DNA from: Stutzerimonas stutzeri SDM-LAC
Lineage (GTDB): Bacteria; Pseudomonadota; Gammaproteobacteria; Pseudomonadales; Pseudomonadaceae
DNA: 37,348 nt
NCBI RefSeq assembly: GCF_000235745.1
Contig: NZ_AGSX01000195.1
Span: 1 to 37,348, forward strand
Direction: 5' to 3'
In this document: positions 9,102 to 16,723 of the stretch, in pieces
Numbering within the stretch: the first letter of the stretch is position 1
Layout of the letters: every line of letters begins with the position of its first letter
Position numbers and translations under genes: made by a program
The notes under the pieces: model-generated
What the model saw: the letters and a program-made list of their open reading frames with translations, nothing else
What the model was told of the DNA's origin: nothing
The model's database searches: none

Positions 9102-10840
9102 GCGAACTTCTGCCACACTTGCTCAGACCGTTCTGGGTAATGGTATTGCCGCTACCGATATGGCTGTTGTGGCAGTTATGGCATCGACAGCGCCAGACGG
9201 GCCGTTGGCAGCGCCTGTTGCCCTACGCTTTTCATTCCGCCCTGCTCACCCGCGGCAAGTTGCGTAACAGCAAGCTCCCCTGGATCCTGCTTGGCTCCGC
9301 CTGGCTGCTGGGCTGCATAGCGTTGCTGGGGCCAAGCTGGCAGCAGGTTGAGCAACCGAGCCTGTCGCGCGCGGACCCGCTGGTGATCCTGCTGGAGACC
9401 ACACCGGCCATGCTGGCAACCGATGTGCGACCAAGTCGGCTCGAGCAGGCCAAGCGCAAGATTCTCGATCTACTACAAACCCGCCAGGACGCGCAGACCG
9501 CCGTGGTGGTCTTCGCCGGCAGTGCTCACACCTTGGTGCCCCTGTCGAACGACCTGGTCACCACTCAAAATCTTCTGGATGTGCTGAAGCCCGAACTTAT
9601 GCCCGAATCCGGCCACCGCGCTGACCTGGCGGTGGCGCGAGGCATCGACCTGCTCCAACAGGGCGCTAATGGCCGCGGCCGCCTGCTGCTGATCGGCAGC
9701 AGCCTGAGTGAGCAGGAACGCGAGTCGATTGAGTTGCTACTCGAAGACAGCGAGCAGCCGCTCCTCCTGTTGGGCATCGGCACCGAACAAGGCGCCCCGA
9801 TTGCCCAAGAAGATGGCAGCTTCCTCAAGGATGACAAAGGCGCCATTGTCATCCCTCGGCTGGACGACAATGCCATGCGGCGCTTCGCCAGTCGTATTGG
9901 TGGGCGCTATCAGCAGGCGCGAGTCGATGATGCGGACCTGCGTAACCTCGGCTTGCTCGAACGCAACGGAAAGCTTGTGGCGCAAGACGAGACCACGCGC
10001 CTCGACACCTGGCAGGACCAAGGCTATTGGCTGCTGCTACCCCTATTGCTGCTCGCGGCCTGCGCCGGGCGTCGGGGTTGGCTTTTCTGCTTGCCACTCT
10101 TCCTCTTCATTCCGCAACCTGCCAGCGCTCTTAGCTTTGACGACCTCTGGCTGCGCCCCGATCAACAGGGCATGCGCTTGCTGGACTCGTCTCGCCCAGA
10201 CGAAGCCGCGACCCGCTTCAAGGATCATCGGTGGCAGGGCTATGCGCGCTACCAGGCCGGCGACTTTGCTGGCGCCGCCGAGCAATTCAGTAATGGCGAC
10301 TCCGCCGCCGACCACTACAACCGCGGCAACGCGTTGGCACGCAACGACGAGCTGCAAGCCGCCATCGAAGCCTATGAACAAGCTCTGGAGCTGGATCCAG
10401 GTCTGGACGTCGCGCAGCGCAATAAAGCGGCCGTCGAAGAGGCTCTGCGGCAGCGGCAAGCTCAAGATCAAGCCCAGCTCGACAAACCGACGCCACAGGA
10501 ACCGACTGCTGACACCGAGCCGCGCAAGCAGCCGCGCGGAAGCAAAGCGCCCGCCACATCGCCTGCCTCGGCTGGCCAAGCCACGGAACAGAGTCCGTCA
10601 GAGCACGCTAGCGAGGCGTCCAGCGAAACCCTGAACGAGGCGGCTCCCAAGTCAGAATCAGCCGAGTCCGAGCCAGCCGCGACCGATGAGCAGCTGGCAC
10701 AGGCACAGGACGTTCCCATCGACCCCGAACAGGATCAAGCAATGAACCAGTGGCTGCGCAAGATTCCGGACAATCCGGGCGAGCTGCTAAGGCGCAAGTT
10801 TCTTTATGAACAACGCAAACGGCAGGAATTGAACCAATGA
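9098..10840 (+). CDS. BatB-BatC-like fusion: vWA membrane protein with TPR region
   Basis: 580 residues, starting at the ATG that overlaps the previous stop (ATGA). Transmembrane segments lie near 8-27 and 62-82, then a vWA domain, then a hydrophobic pair around 308-345, a tetratricopeptide-repeat region around 404-440 (Y-N-R-G-N-A-L-A type), and a long Q/E/S/P-rich low-complexity tail before a short conserved end. This corresponds to BatB fused to BatC. The vWA metal site is degenerate: where DxSxS is expected the sequence reads E-T-T-P-A-M, so metal binding may be lost, unlike the intact site in the protein before it. The TPR part should mediate protein contacts. Confidence 0.88.
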   Translation: MSELLPHLLRPFWVMVLPLPIWLLWQLWHRQRQTGRWQRLLPYAFHSALLTRGKLRNSKLPWILLGSAWLLGCIALLGPSWQQVEQPSLSRADPLVILLETTPAMLATDVRPSRLEQAKRKILDLLQTRQDAQTAVVVFAGSAHTLVPLSNDLVTTQNLLDVLKPELMPESGHRADLAVARGIDLLQQGANGRGRLLLIGSSLSEQERESIELLLEDSEQPLLLLGIGTEQGAPIAQEDGSFLKDDKGAIVIPRLDDNAMRRFASRIGGRYQQARVDDADLRNLGLLERNGKLVAQDETTRLDTWQDQGYWLLLPLLLLAACAGRRGWLFCLPLFLFIPQPASALSFDDLWLRPDQQGMRLLDSSRPDEAATRFKDHRWQGYARYQAGDFAGAAEQFSNGDSAADHYNRGNALARNDELQAAIEAYEQALELDPGLDVAQRNKAAVEEALRQRQAQDQAQLDKPTPQEPTADTEPRKQPRGSKAPATSPASAGQATEQSPSEHASEASSETLNEAAPKSESAESEPAATDEQLAQAQDVPIDPEQDQAMNQWLRKIPDNPGELLRRKFLYEQRKRQELNQ

Positions 10841-12459
10841 TGCGTGGAATAACGCTGGCGTTTCTGCTCCTGCTGGGCCTGCAGGCGAACGCCGCAACCT
10901 TGCTCGCTCGGGTCGACCGCACCGCGTTGAGCCTGGACGAAACGGTTGAACTGACTCTGGAAACGGCCGATGGCACGGCCTTTGGCAAGCCTGACTTGCA
11001 ACCGCTCGATAGCCTGTTCAAGGTATCCGGCACGCGCCAGAGCAACCAGCTCGCCGGCGCCAACGGCGAGGCGCAGGCAATTACCCAATGGCAGGTCACG
11101 CTCCAGCCACTGCAGACCGGCTATGTCGTCATCCCACCTCTGAAGCTCGGCGATGCGCGTAGCGAACCCATTACGCTGCATGTCACCGAACCCAGCGCCA
11201 GCGCCAGCGACCTGCTCGCTCCGATATTCATCGATGCAAGCCTCGATCATGAGGTGGCCTACGTGCAGGCACAGGTACTGCTGACGCTGCGTATTTACCA
11301 TTCCGTATCGCTCTACGACGACAGCACCCTGTCTCCGCTGCAAATGAGCGATGCGCTGGTGGAGCGGCTGGGTGAACCACGCACCTATGAAAAGGACATT
11401 AACGGGGTCCGCCACGGCGTGATCGAAATCCGTTATGCGCTGTTTCCGCAAAAGAGCGGCGAGCTGACGATTCCCGCACAGCTGTTCAGTGCCACGGCCG
11501 TGGCTCCCTCGACCGGTGATCAGTACGGCTCGCGATTCGGGCGCACGACCCAGGTGAAATCTCCCACCATTCCATTGGTTGTAAAACCCAAGCCAAACGA
11601 CTACCCCGCCGGCGCCGCCTGGCTGCCTGCGCGGAGCTTGACGCTGGTTGAAGCCTGGAGTCCGGAACCTGCGGGTGCTCAGCTGGGCGAAGCGCTGACC
11701 CGCAGCGTGCTGCTGAAGGCCGATGGGCTGACCAGCAGCCAGTTGCCTCCGATCACCTCGCCCAAGGTTCCAGGCCTGCGCAGCTACCCCGATCAACCGA
11801 CCCTGAACAACGAAGTCACCGCCAACGGCATCAGCGGTAGCCGCGAACAGCGCGAAGCCCTAGTGGCGACGCGAGCCGGTGATTTCCAGCTCCCACCGAT
11901 TGAAGTGATCTGGTGGAACACCGTTGACGATCGCCTGGAACGCAGCACTTTGCCCGGGCGGAACCTGCTGGTCGCCGACAACCCGGACCTGCAACAGCCC
12001 GCCATCGACACGCCGGACATACCCGAACAGCGGGAGGCGCGCCGGCTCTGGCCCTGGCAGCTGAGCAGCGCATTGCTGGCCTTGACGACCCTGCTCGGTT
12101 TTGGCTTGTGGCTGCACGCACGCAACCAGCCTGCAGTGATCCGCACGGTGCCGACCGGCCCGACCCCACGCAGCCTGCTAGATGACCTGAAACGGGCCTG
12201 TCTCGCCAATGACACTCTGGCCACCCGCCATGCACTTGATGCGTGGGCGCGCCAGCAGCCCGAGACTTTGGCCGATATGGCGGCGCGCTTCGAGCCGCTG
12301 TCAGATGCACTCGATGGCCTTAACGGTGCGCTGTACAGCGAGACCGGCCAACGCTGGCAAGGCGAAGCCTTGTGGCAGGCCATCCAGAGCTTGCCGGCTG
12401 ACCACGCCGGTGATGCCGAACGGGAAGCCAGTGCGCTGCCGCCGTTGTATCCGCGCTGA
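10837..12459 (+). CDS. BatD-family (oxygen-tolerance type) membrane protein
   Basis: A 540-residue protein with an N-terminal signal peptide (hydrophobic core LAFLLLLGL, likely cleavage after ANA), a long periplasmic beta-rich part and a single transmembrane helix near 403-427 before a cytoplasmic tail of about 110 residues. Architecture, length and position after BatA and BatB/C match BatD. The start overlaps the previous stop by four bases, and this is the last gene of the operon. The Bat name comes from aerotolerance in Bacteroides; in pseudomonads the role is unproven. Confidence 0.88.
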   Translation: MMRGITLAFLLLLGLQANAATLLARVDRTALSLDETVELTLETADGTAFGKPDLQPLDSLFKVSGTRQSNQLAGANGEAQAITQWQVTLQPLQTGYVVIPPLKLGDARSEPITLHVTEPSASASDLLAPIFIDASLDHEVAYVQAQVLLTLRIYHSVSLYDDSTLSPLQMSDALVERLGEPRTYEKDINGVRHGVIEIRYALFPQKSGELTIPAQLFSATAVAPSTGDQYGSRFGRTTQVKSPTIPLVVKPKPNDYPAGAAWLPARSLTLVEAWSPEPAGAQLGEALTRSVLLKADGLTSSQLPPITSPKVPGLRSYPDQPTLNNEVTANGISGSREQREALVATRAGDFQLPPIEVIWWNTVDDRLERSTLPGRNLLVADNPDLQQPAIDTPDIPEQREARRLWPWQLSSALLALTTLLGFGLWLHARNQPAVIRTVPTGPTPRSLLDDLKRACLANDTLATRHALDAWARQQPETLADMAARFEPLSDALDGLNGALYSETGQRWQGEALWQAIQSLPADHAGDAEREASALPPLYPR

Positions 12460-12548
12460 GTGATCGGCTTCCTGACCGGAATCGCAACCAGCACGTCCCG
12501 CCGCTGCCGCCGGTTCGAATTCCAGTTGGACACCTCGTACGCTGCGCT

Positions 12549-12564
12549 TGGCATATGGCTTGCT
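12549..12564 (+). promoter_or_regulatory. Candidate sigma-54 promoter of nasS-nasT
   Basis: TGGCA and TTGCT are arranged with exactly ten bases between the GG (12550-12551) and GC (12562-12563), the invariant -24/-12 spacing. This is a close match to the RpoN consensus, differing at the last C of TGGCAC. Transcription would start near 12575, about 70 bases before the nasS ATG. A 7-base inverted repeat (CGCACCG...CGGTGCG, 12589-12614) follows in the predicted leader. I see no good NtrC palindrome upstream. Confidence 0.6.
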
Positions 12565-12643
12565 AAACCTGAACCAGATATCCCAGTTCGCACCGATCCC
12601 TTAAGAACGGTGCGCGCTTCGCATGGCAAAGGTTTCCCTCAGC

Positions 12644-13126
12644 ATGACCGATCTCAACCCTTCGCTCCGCCCTGATACCAAAGCCTGGATCGCCGACAGC
12701 GACGCGCCAGCAAAGCAGGTCGTCAATCTCGGCCTCATGGCGCCAGCCGATGCTGCATCGCAGATCGTGGCTGCGACTCCAGGCTTTGCCCAGCCCTATG
12801 GCCTCACGCTCAATCTGCGTCGGCAGCGTTCCTGGTCCAGCCTGCGAGACAAGCTCGTCGAAGGCGAACTCGATGCTGAACGAGGCCTGCATGAACTCAT
12901 CTACGCCGTCCACCTGGGAATCGGAGGCAGCGCGCCGAAGAACATGGCCGTGTTGACGGAGCTGGGGCAAAACAGCCAGAGCATCAGCCTCCCCCGTGAG
13001 CTGAAGGCAGTCGGCGTGACCGATCCCGATACGCTCAGCAGGTGCGCGCACCAGAGTGGTGCAGCCAGAACCGCACCTCATCCCAAGCCTTGCACAGGGA
13101 GACAGCCATGCTTCGCGTTCTCCTGA
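12644..13126 (+). pseudogene. nasS: nasS, truncated nitrate-sensor gene (5' third only)
   Basis: NasS is a soluble nitrate/nitrite-binding protein related to NrtA/CmpA periplasmic binding proteins; in Azotobacter, Paracoccus and P. aeruginosa it holds NasT inactive until nitrate binds. The reading frame starts at the ATG after a weak AAAGG and matches NasS from its start (DLNPSLRPDT) to about residue 138 (AHQSG). It then departs into a tail rich in P, C and T and stops at 13126, 19 bases inside nasT. The product is 160 residues against roughly 400 for intact NasS, so most of the ligand-binding fold and all of its second lobe are missing. There is no room before nasT for the rest, so this is an internal or 3' deletion rather than a simple frameshift. 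A rare alternative is a deliberately short regulator. Confidence 0.8.
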
Positions 13127-13686
13127 TCGACGATACCCCGCACAAGGTCGGTCGCCTGCGCTGCGCGCTGATCGATGCCGGTTTCGAGGTGATAGAGGAG
13201 TCTGGCCTGACCATCGATCTGCCCGAACAGGTCGAAGCAGTTCGACCGGATGTGGTGCTCATTGACACCGAATCGCCAAATCGTGACGTGATGGAACAGG
13301 TGATCAAGGTCAGTCGCGCCCAGCCGCGCCCTATCGTCATGTTCACTGACGACGACAACCCCGATGCCATGCGCCAGGCCATCCGCGCCGGTGTCAGCGC
13401 CTATATCGTCGAAGGCATCCAGTCCCAGCGCTTGAAAGCCATTCTCGACGTGGCCATGGCCCGCTTCGAGAGCGACCAGGCGATCCGTGCACAACTCCAT
13501 GCGCGCGACCAGCAACTGGCCGAGCGCAAACGCGTCGAACTGGCCAAGGGCATGCTGATGAAGATGCGCAGTTGCAACGAAGAAGCGGCCTACACGCTGA
13601 TGCGCCGCCAGGCCATGAGCCGCCAGCAGAAGCTGATCCAGGTCGCCGAACAGATCATTGCGATGAACGATTTGCTGGGCCAGTGA
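13108..13686 (+). CDS. nasT: NasT, ANTAR-domain RNA-binding antiterminator
   Basis: 192 residues. An N-terminal receiver-like domain (acidic pair D8-D9, candidate phospho-acceptor D53 in V-L-I-D-T) is followed by a short coiled linker and a C-terminal ANTAR domain (about 134-190). NasT binds paired hexaloop hairpins in leader RNA and prevents termination, switching on nitrate-assimilation operons. The ATG follows a good AGGGAG ribosome site (13097-13102), so it can be translated independently even though the truncated nasS frame runs 19 bases into it. Two matching target leaders lie downstream in this window, before the transporter and before the reductase operon. The gene looks intact. Confidence 0.93.
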   Translation: MLRVLLIDDTPHKVGRLRCALIDAGFEVIEESGLTIDLPEQVEAVRPDVVLIDTESPNRDVMEQVIKVSRAQPRPIVMFTDDDNPDAMRQAIRAGVSAYIVEGIQSQRLKAILDVAMARFESDQAIRAQLHARDQQLAERKRVELAKGMLMKMRSCNEEAAYTLMRRQAMSRQQKLIQVAEQIIAMNDLLGQ

Positions 13687-13748
13687 ACCGCAACGTCAGC
13701 GAGGCAAGTTTCGGCGCGATCCCGCGTAGTCGTAGCCGAACACCTGTG

Positions 13749-13765
13749 GCGTAGCGAGCGTAGCG
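13749..13765. repeat. Short tandem repeat GCGTAGCG x2
   Basis: Two copies of GCGTAGCG with a 9-base period (13749-13756 and 13758-13765) lie in the 222-base gap between nasT and the thioesterase-like gene, inside a GC-rich stretch with CACC on one side and GGGTG on the other. It may be a fragment of a dispersed palindromic element, but I cannot show other copies in this window. Confidence 0.35.
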
Positions 13766-13908
13766 CGGAGCCGGGTGCTGAGGACGCCTGACGCCGCGGC
13801 TGCGATATCAACAGGCCGGATCGAGCTTGGAGCCATCGTGCAGATGCGTACAATCCGCCTCCGCACGTCGCGCTGCAACCAGCGCCAAACATCCGCAACG
13901 AGAGCACC

Positions 13909-14352
13909 ATGGCCCGCCTGACCCTGCAGTTTCCCGAAGATCAGTTCTGCTTCAGCACTCAACTGACCGTTCGTATTACCGACATCAATGCCGGCAACCA
14001 TCTCGCCAACGACTCGATGATCTCGATGATTTCCGAGGCCCGCGCACGCTTCCTGTTCGCCTATGGCATTGCCGAGACCAGCAAGGACGGCAGCGGCATC
14101 ATCGTCACCGACCTGGCGACCACCTACAAAGCCGAAGCCCATGCGCGGGACGCCTTGCTGTTCGAAGTCGGCGTGATGGATTTCAACAAGTACGGCGGCG
14201 ACATCACCTTCCGCATCACGCGGCCGGCGGATGGCACGCTGATCGCCATGGCCAAGTCCGGCTTCGTCTTCTACGACTATGTGCAAAGTCGCGTGGTCGC
14301 CATGCCTGAAGCATTTGCCGCTAAATTCACCCGGGTCAACCGAATCGACTAG
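13909..14352 (+). CDS. Thioesterase-like (hotdog-fold) protein
   Basis: 147 residues of the 4-hydroxybenzoyl-CoA/acyl-CoA thioesterase type. The segment around residues 22-35 (V-R-I-T-D-I-N-A-G-N-H-L) resembles the catalytic D-x-N-x-H region of hotdog thioesterases, and the middle (V-T-D-L-A-T-T-Y-K) fits the central strand of the fold. Cytoplasmic, with no signal peptide. It sits between nasT and the nasA regulatory region on the same strand but has no evident role in nitrate use; it is probably an unrelated passenger or the ancestral neighbour. Substrate unknown. Confidence 0.75.
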   Translation: MARLTLQFPEDQFCFSTQLTVRITDINAGNHLANDSMISMISEARARFLFAYGIAETSKDGSGIIVTDLATTYKAEAHARDALLFEVGVMDFNKYGGDITFRITRPADGTLIAMAKSGFVFYDYVQSRVVAMPEAFAAKFTRVNRID

Positions 14353-14571
14353 CACAACCTTCGATCCCTCCGCCGCCCGGGTCGTGGCGCGGCTGAGCAT
14401 CGCACTTGTCGGTTCTAATCACTCGTACGGTGCTGACGGACAGACCCATTACCCAGTTGAGGGTCAGGTCGCAATAACGGGCATCGATCACCTCCTCAAA
14501 GCGTCGCACGGCAAGCCTGGCAGCGAGGCCATAGACGCTTGCGAAGGCGTTGCCCCGGAATGGCCCCTCAC
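14353..14571. other. Upstream part of the nasA control region, no gene seen
   Basis: The 470-base gap between the thioesterase-like gene and nasA holds the regulatory elements listed separately from 14572 onward. In this first part I see no convincing gene, hairpin or RNA. A minus-strand frame reads through it with ordinary-looking residues but has no start signal or family resemblance. Confidence 0.4.
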
Positions 14572-14588
14572 CGCACAACGCTTGTGCA
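14572..14588. promoter_or_regulatory. Candidate NtrC enhancer site upstream of nasA
   Basis: An exact inverted repeat GCACAA-CGC-TTGTGC (14573-14587) keeps the GCAC-N7-GTGC core of NtrC operators. Its centre is about 98 bases before the start site predicted from the sigma-54 promoter, a typical distance for an NtrC enhancer. It supports nitrogen-limitation control of the transporter. Confidence 0.5.
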
Positions 14589-14650
14589 GCCGATATCGAG
14601 CGGTCGCGCGCGAACAGCATCAATGCCACGAAATACGCGGCCGCAGCAGA

Positions 14651-14668
14651 CTGGCACGCTAGCTGCTT
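14651..14668 (+). promoter_or_regulatory. Sigma-54 promoter of nasA
   Basis: TGGCACG at 14652-14658 and CTGCTT with the GC at 14665-14666 give the exact GG-N10-GC spacing and a full -24 consensus. Transcription should begin near 14678, six bases before the first hairpin of the NasT-responsive leader. Confidence 0.78.
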
Positions 14669-14677
14669 CGCTCCCGG

Positions 14678-14765
14678 CACGGCAGGCCAACGGCGGTCTC
14701 CACAAAAAGACAAAGGCGTCGCACCACAGCTGCTCCGGCAGGCGTGATGCGGCGCCTTTTTGTAT
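14678..14765 (+). ncRNA. NasT (ANTAR)-responsive leader RNA of nasA
   Basis: The leader shows the two-hairpin ANTAR target. P1 is AGGCC/GGTCT (14684-14688 / 14695-14699) around the hexaloop AACGGC. P2 is GAC/GTC (14709-14711 / 14718-14720) around AAAGGC. Both loops have A at position 1 and G at position 4, the residues ANTAR proteins read. P2's loop and 3' arm are also the 5' arm of the terminator that follows, so P2 and the terminator are mutually exclusive. P2's stem is short here (3 pairs). The 12-mer GACAAAGGCGTC recurs in the second leader. Confidence 0.75.
14712..14761 (+). terminator. Leader attenuator terminator before nasA
   Basis: A 12-pair stem with one G-U pair (14712-14723 with 14748-14759) ends in a run of five T. 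It overlaps P2 of the ANTAR target, so NasT binding should block its formation and let transcription proceed into nasA, 62 bases further on. Confidence 0.8.
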
Positions 14766-14822
14766 CCGCCGCGAAGCTGGGGCGGCCTCTTTTGCACAAA
14801 GACCAATGCCTGGAGCTACCCG

Positions 14823-16031
14823 ATGAATACCAGTTTCTGGAAAGCCGGCCACACGCCGACGCTGTTCTCCGCCTTTCTCTACTTCGACCTGAGTTTCATG
14901 GTCTGGTACGTACTTGGTCCGCTTGGCGTGCAGATCGCTGCCGATCTTGGACTGACGACGCAACAGCGGGCTTTTATGGTCGCGACGCCCATTCTCTCCG
15001 GCGCTGTATTGCGGCTGGTGTTGGGCATGCTGGCCGACCGCACCTCTCCGAAGGCCGCCGGGCTGTTCGGTCAGGTCGTGGTGATTGCCGCGTTGTTCGT
15101 GGCCTGGCTTCACGGCATTCACAGCTACGAGCACGCGCTACTGCTCGGGCTGTTCCTCGGCATGGCCGGTGCCTCCTTCGCCGTAGCACTGCCGCTGGCT
15201 TCGCAGTGGTACCCGCCGCAGCATCAGGGAACGGCCATGGGCATCGCCGGCGCGGGCAATTCCGGCACGGTGCTCGCGGCGTTGTTCGCACCGGTACTGG
15301 CAACCATGTTCGGCTGGAGCAACGTGTTCGGCCTGGCGCTGATCCCGTTGGTGCTGACGCTGATCATCTTTGCCACTATCGCCAGGAACGCACCTAACCG
15401 CCCCGCGCCGAAATCCTTTGCCGACTACATGAAGGCACTGGGCGACCGTGACAGCTGGTGGTTCATGTTCTTCTACAGCGTGACCTTCGGTGGTTTTCTC
15501 GGCCTGGCCAGCACCCTGCCCGGCTACTTCCACGACCAGTACGCCTTCGATCCGGTCAAGGCTGGCTATTACACCGCCGCCTGCGTCTTTGCCGGCAGCA
15601 TGTTGCGCCCCGTTGGCGGTGCGCTGGCCGACCGAATCGGCGGCATCCGTTCGCTGTTGGTGATGTACGCGGTTGCAGCTGTCTGCCTCTTCGTCGTCGG
15701 CTTCAACTTGCCGAGCTCGACGGCTGCGCTGGTCCTGTTCGTAGTCGCGATGCTCAGCCTCGGCGCGGGTAATGGTGCGGTGTTCCAGTTGGTGCCGCAG
15801 CGCTTCAACAATGAGATCGGCGTCATGACTGGGCTGGTGGGCATGGCAGGCGGCATCGGTGGGTTCCTGCTCACCGCGGGGTTGGGTGCGATCAAACAGG
15901 CCACGGGGGACTATCAGATGGGACTCTGGCTGTTTGCCAACCTGGGTGTACTGGCCTGGCTCGGCCTCTATGGTGTCAAGCATCGCTGGAGGACCACCTG
16001 GGGCTCTGCCTCGATGGCAGCAAGGATCTAA
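14823..16031 (+). CDS. nasA: Nitrate/nitrite transporter, MFS NNP family
   Basis: A 402-residue inner-membrane protein with about twelve hydrophobic segments. It carries both nitrate-signature motifs of the nitrate-nitrite porter family: GAGNSGT near residue 142 (helix 5) and GAGNGAVFQLVP near residue 313 (helix 11). It imports nitrate (and probably nitrite) for assimilation. The ATG after TGGAGC was chosen because the preceding bases belong to the leader terminator; earlier in-frame ATGs lie in or next to that hairpin. Pseudomonas usage calls this gene nasA; in Klebsiella the same symbol means the reductase. Expression should need sigma-54 and NasT-mediated read-through. Confidence 0.92.
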   Translation: MNTSFWKAGHTPTLFSAFLYFDLSFMVWYVLGPLGVQIAADLGLTTQQRAFMVATPILSGAVLRLVLGMLADRTSPKAAGLFGQVVVIAALFVAWLHGIHSYEHALLLGLFLGMAGASFAVALPLASQWYPPQHQGTAMGIAGAGNSGTVLAALFAPVLATMFGWSNVFGLALIPLVLTLIIFATIARNAPNRPAPKSFADYMKALGDRDSWWFMFFYSVTFGGFLGLASTLPGYFHDQYAFDPVKAGYYTAACVFAGSMLRPVGGALADRIGGIRSLLVMYAVAAVCLFVVGFNLPSSTAALVLFVVAMLSLGAGNGAVFQLVPQRFNNEIGVMTGLVGMAGGIGGFLLTAGLGAIKQATGDYQMGLWLFANLGVLAWLGLYGVKHRWRTTWGSASMAARI

Positions 16032-16109
16032 GAGCAGCTTGAAGCTCGGAGCGCAGTTCTGCCCTTGCTGGTGTGGCTGGCGAAAGGCAGCTAACCGATC
16101 GCCGCTTGA

Positions 16110-16430
16110 TCAGATCGACACACGCCGGACGATCAAGCCCTGCCGAGCCACACGCGTCAAGTGTCGCACGCAGTCTTCGAGACGTTCGCCGTCGGGAGCC
16201 TGAATCACGGCCAGATCGAAACTGTTCGTTGCGAAATGCGCGAGCGATTCATCGGCTCCGCTGAACTGAACAAGAAAGGCGCGCGGCCTGCCCCAGCGCC
16301 TCGGCCAGCCGTCCAGATAGCGCAACAGCGAGGGTTGATGGCTACCGCCAAGAAGGATTTTCGGGTTGCTGCGAACCAGCCCACTGGTAATCGGGGCCAA
16401 GCGTAGAGGAGCGCGTTGCAGTGCATTCAT
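16110..16430 (-). CDS. Small hypothetical protein, methyltransferase-like C-terminal segment
   Basis: A 106-residue minus-strand frame convergent with nasA. The C-terminal half (about 65-103: S-F-D-L-A-V-I ... L-T-R-V-A-R-Q-G-L-I-V-R) resembles the strand-4/strand-5 part of class I SAM-dependent methyltransferases, but the glycine-rich SAM-binding loop is not recognisable and the protein is much shorter than that family. It could be a degenerate remnant or a small stand-alone protein. The Shine-Dalgarno is weak and distant (GAGG). I have no function for it, and it may not be translated. Confidence 0.5.
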   Translation of the reverse strand: MNALQRAPLRLAPITSGLVRSNPKILLGGSHQPSLLRYLDGWPRRWGRPRAFLVQFSGADESLAHFATNSFDLAVIQAPDGERLEDCVRHLTRVARQGLIVRRVSI

Positions 16431-16624
16431 TGAGAAAGTCCCGCCTCAGAAATTCCGCTGGGCAGCGGTGGGAGGCGACACCGAACCAGCGCTTTAGCGG
16501 TATTTCGAAGCCTTGGCTCCAGGCGCCCCGCAAGTAGCTGACTAAATCGGCGCATGGGCTGAACAATAGAAAAGCGGCACGGCGGCTGTCAACGGCCAAT
16601 TTCCGGCAGGCTTGGGTGCCGGTC
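16431..16624. other. Upstream part of the reductase-operon control region, no gene seen
   Basis: The 480-base gap between the small minus-strand gene and the oxidoreductase contains the sigma-54 promoter and leader described separately. This first part shows only GGTGC-N6-GCACC (16615-16630), an inverted repeat of opposite polarity to an NtrC site. No gene or RNA is recognised. Confidence 0.35.
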
Positions 16625-16641
16625 TGCACCAGCGCTGCGCA
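16625..16641. promoter_or_regulatory. Possible weak NtrC site upstream of the reductase operon
   Basis: TGCACC-N5-TGCGCA has the spacing of an NtrC operator with a perfect left half and a right half matching 4 of 6 positions. Its centre lies about 118 bases before the predicted start site. This is weaker than the site before nasA. Confidence 0.28.
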
Positions 16642-16723
16642 GGGCGCTTCATCGGAGTGCGATAAATCGCCGATTGTGTCCGCATAACAGCGGCTATACC
16701 GCTGAACCCGCAAAAAAGCCCGG

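Noticed and set aside
12589-12614. CGCACCG...CGGTGCG as a third ANTAR target before nasS-nasT
   Set aside because: The loop is 12 bases, there is no paired hexaloop with A1/G4 and no T-run after it.
14336-14806. Minus-strand frame of 156 residues across the nasA control region
   Set aside because: It has no ribosome site or family resemblance and covers the sigma-54 promoter, NtrC-like dyad and leader hairpins, which explain the sequence better.
16615-16630. GGTGC-N6-GCACC as an NtrC site
   Set aside because: The half-sites are in the reverse polarity and the spacing is wrong for NtrC.
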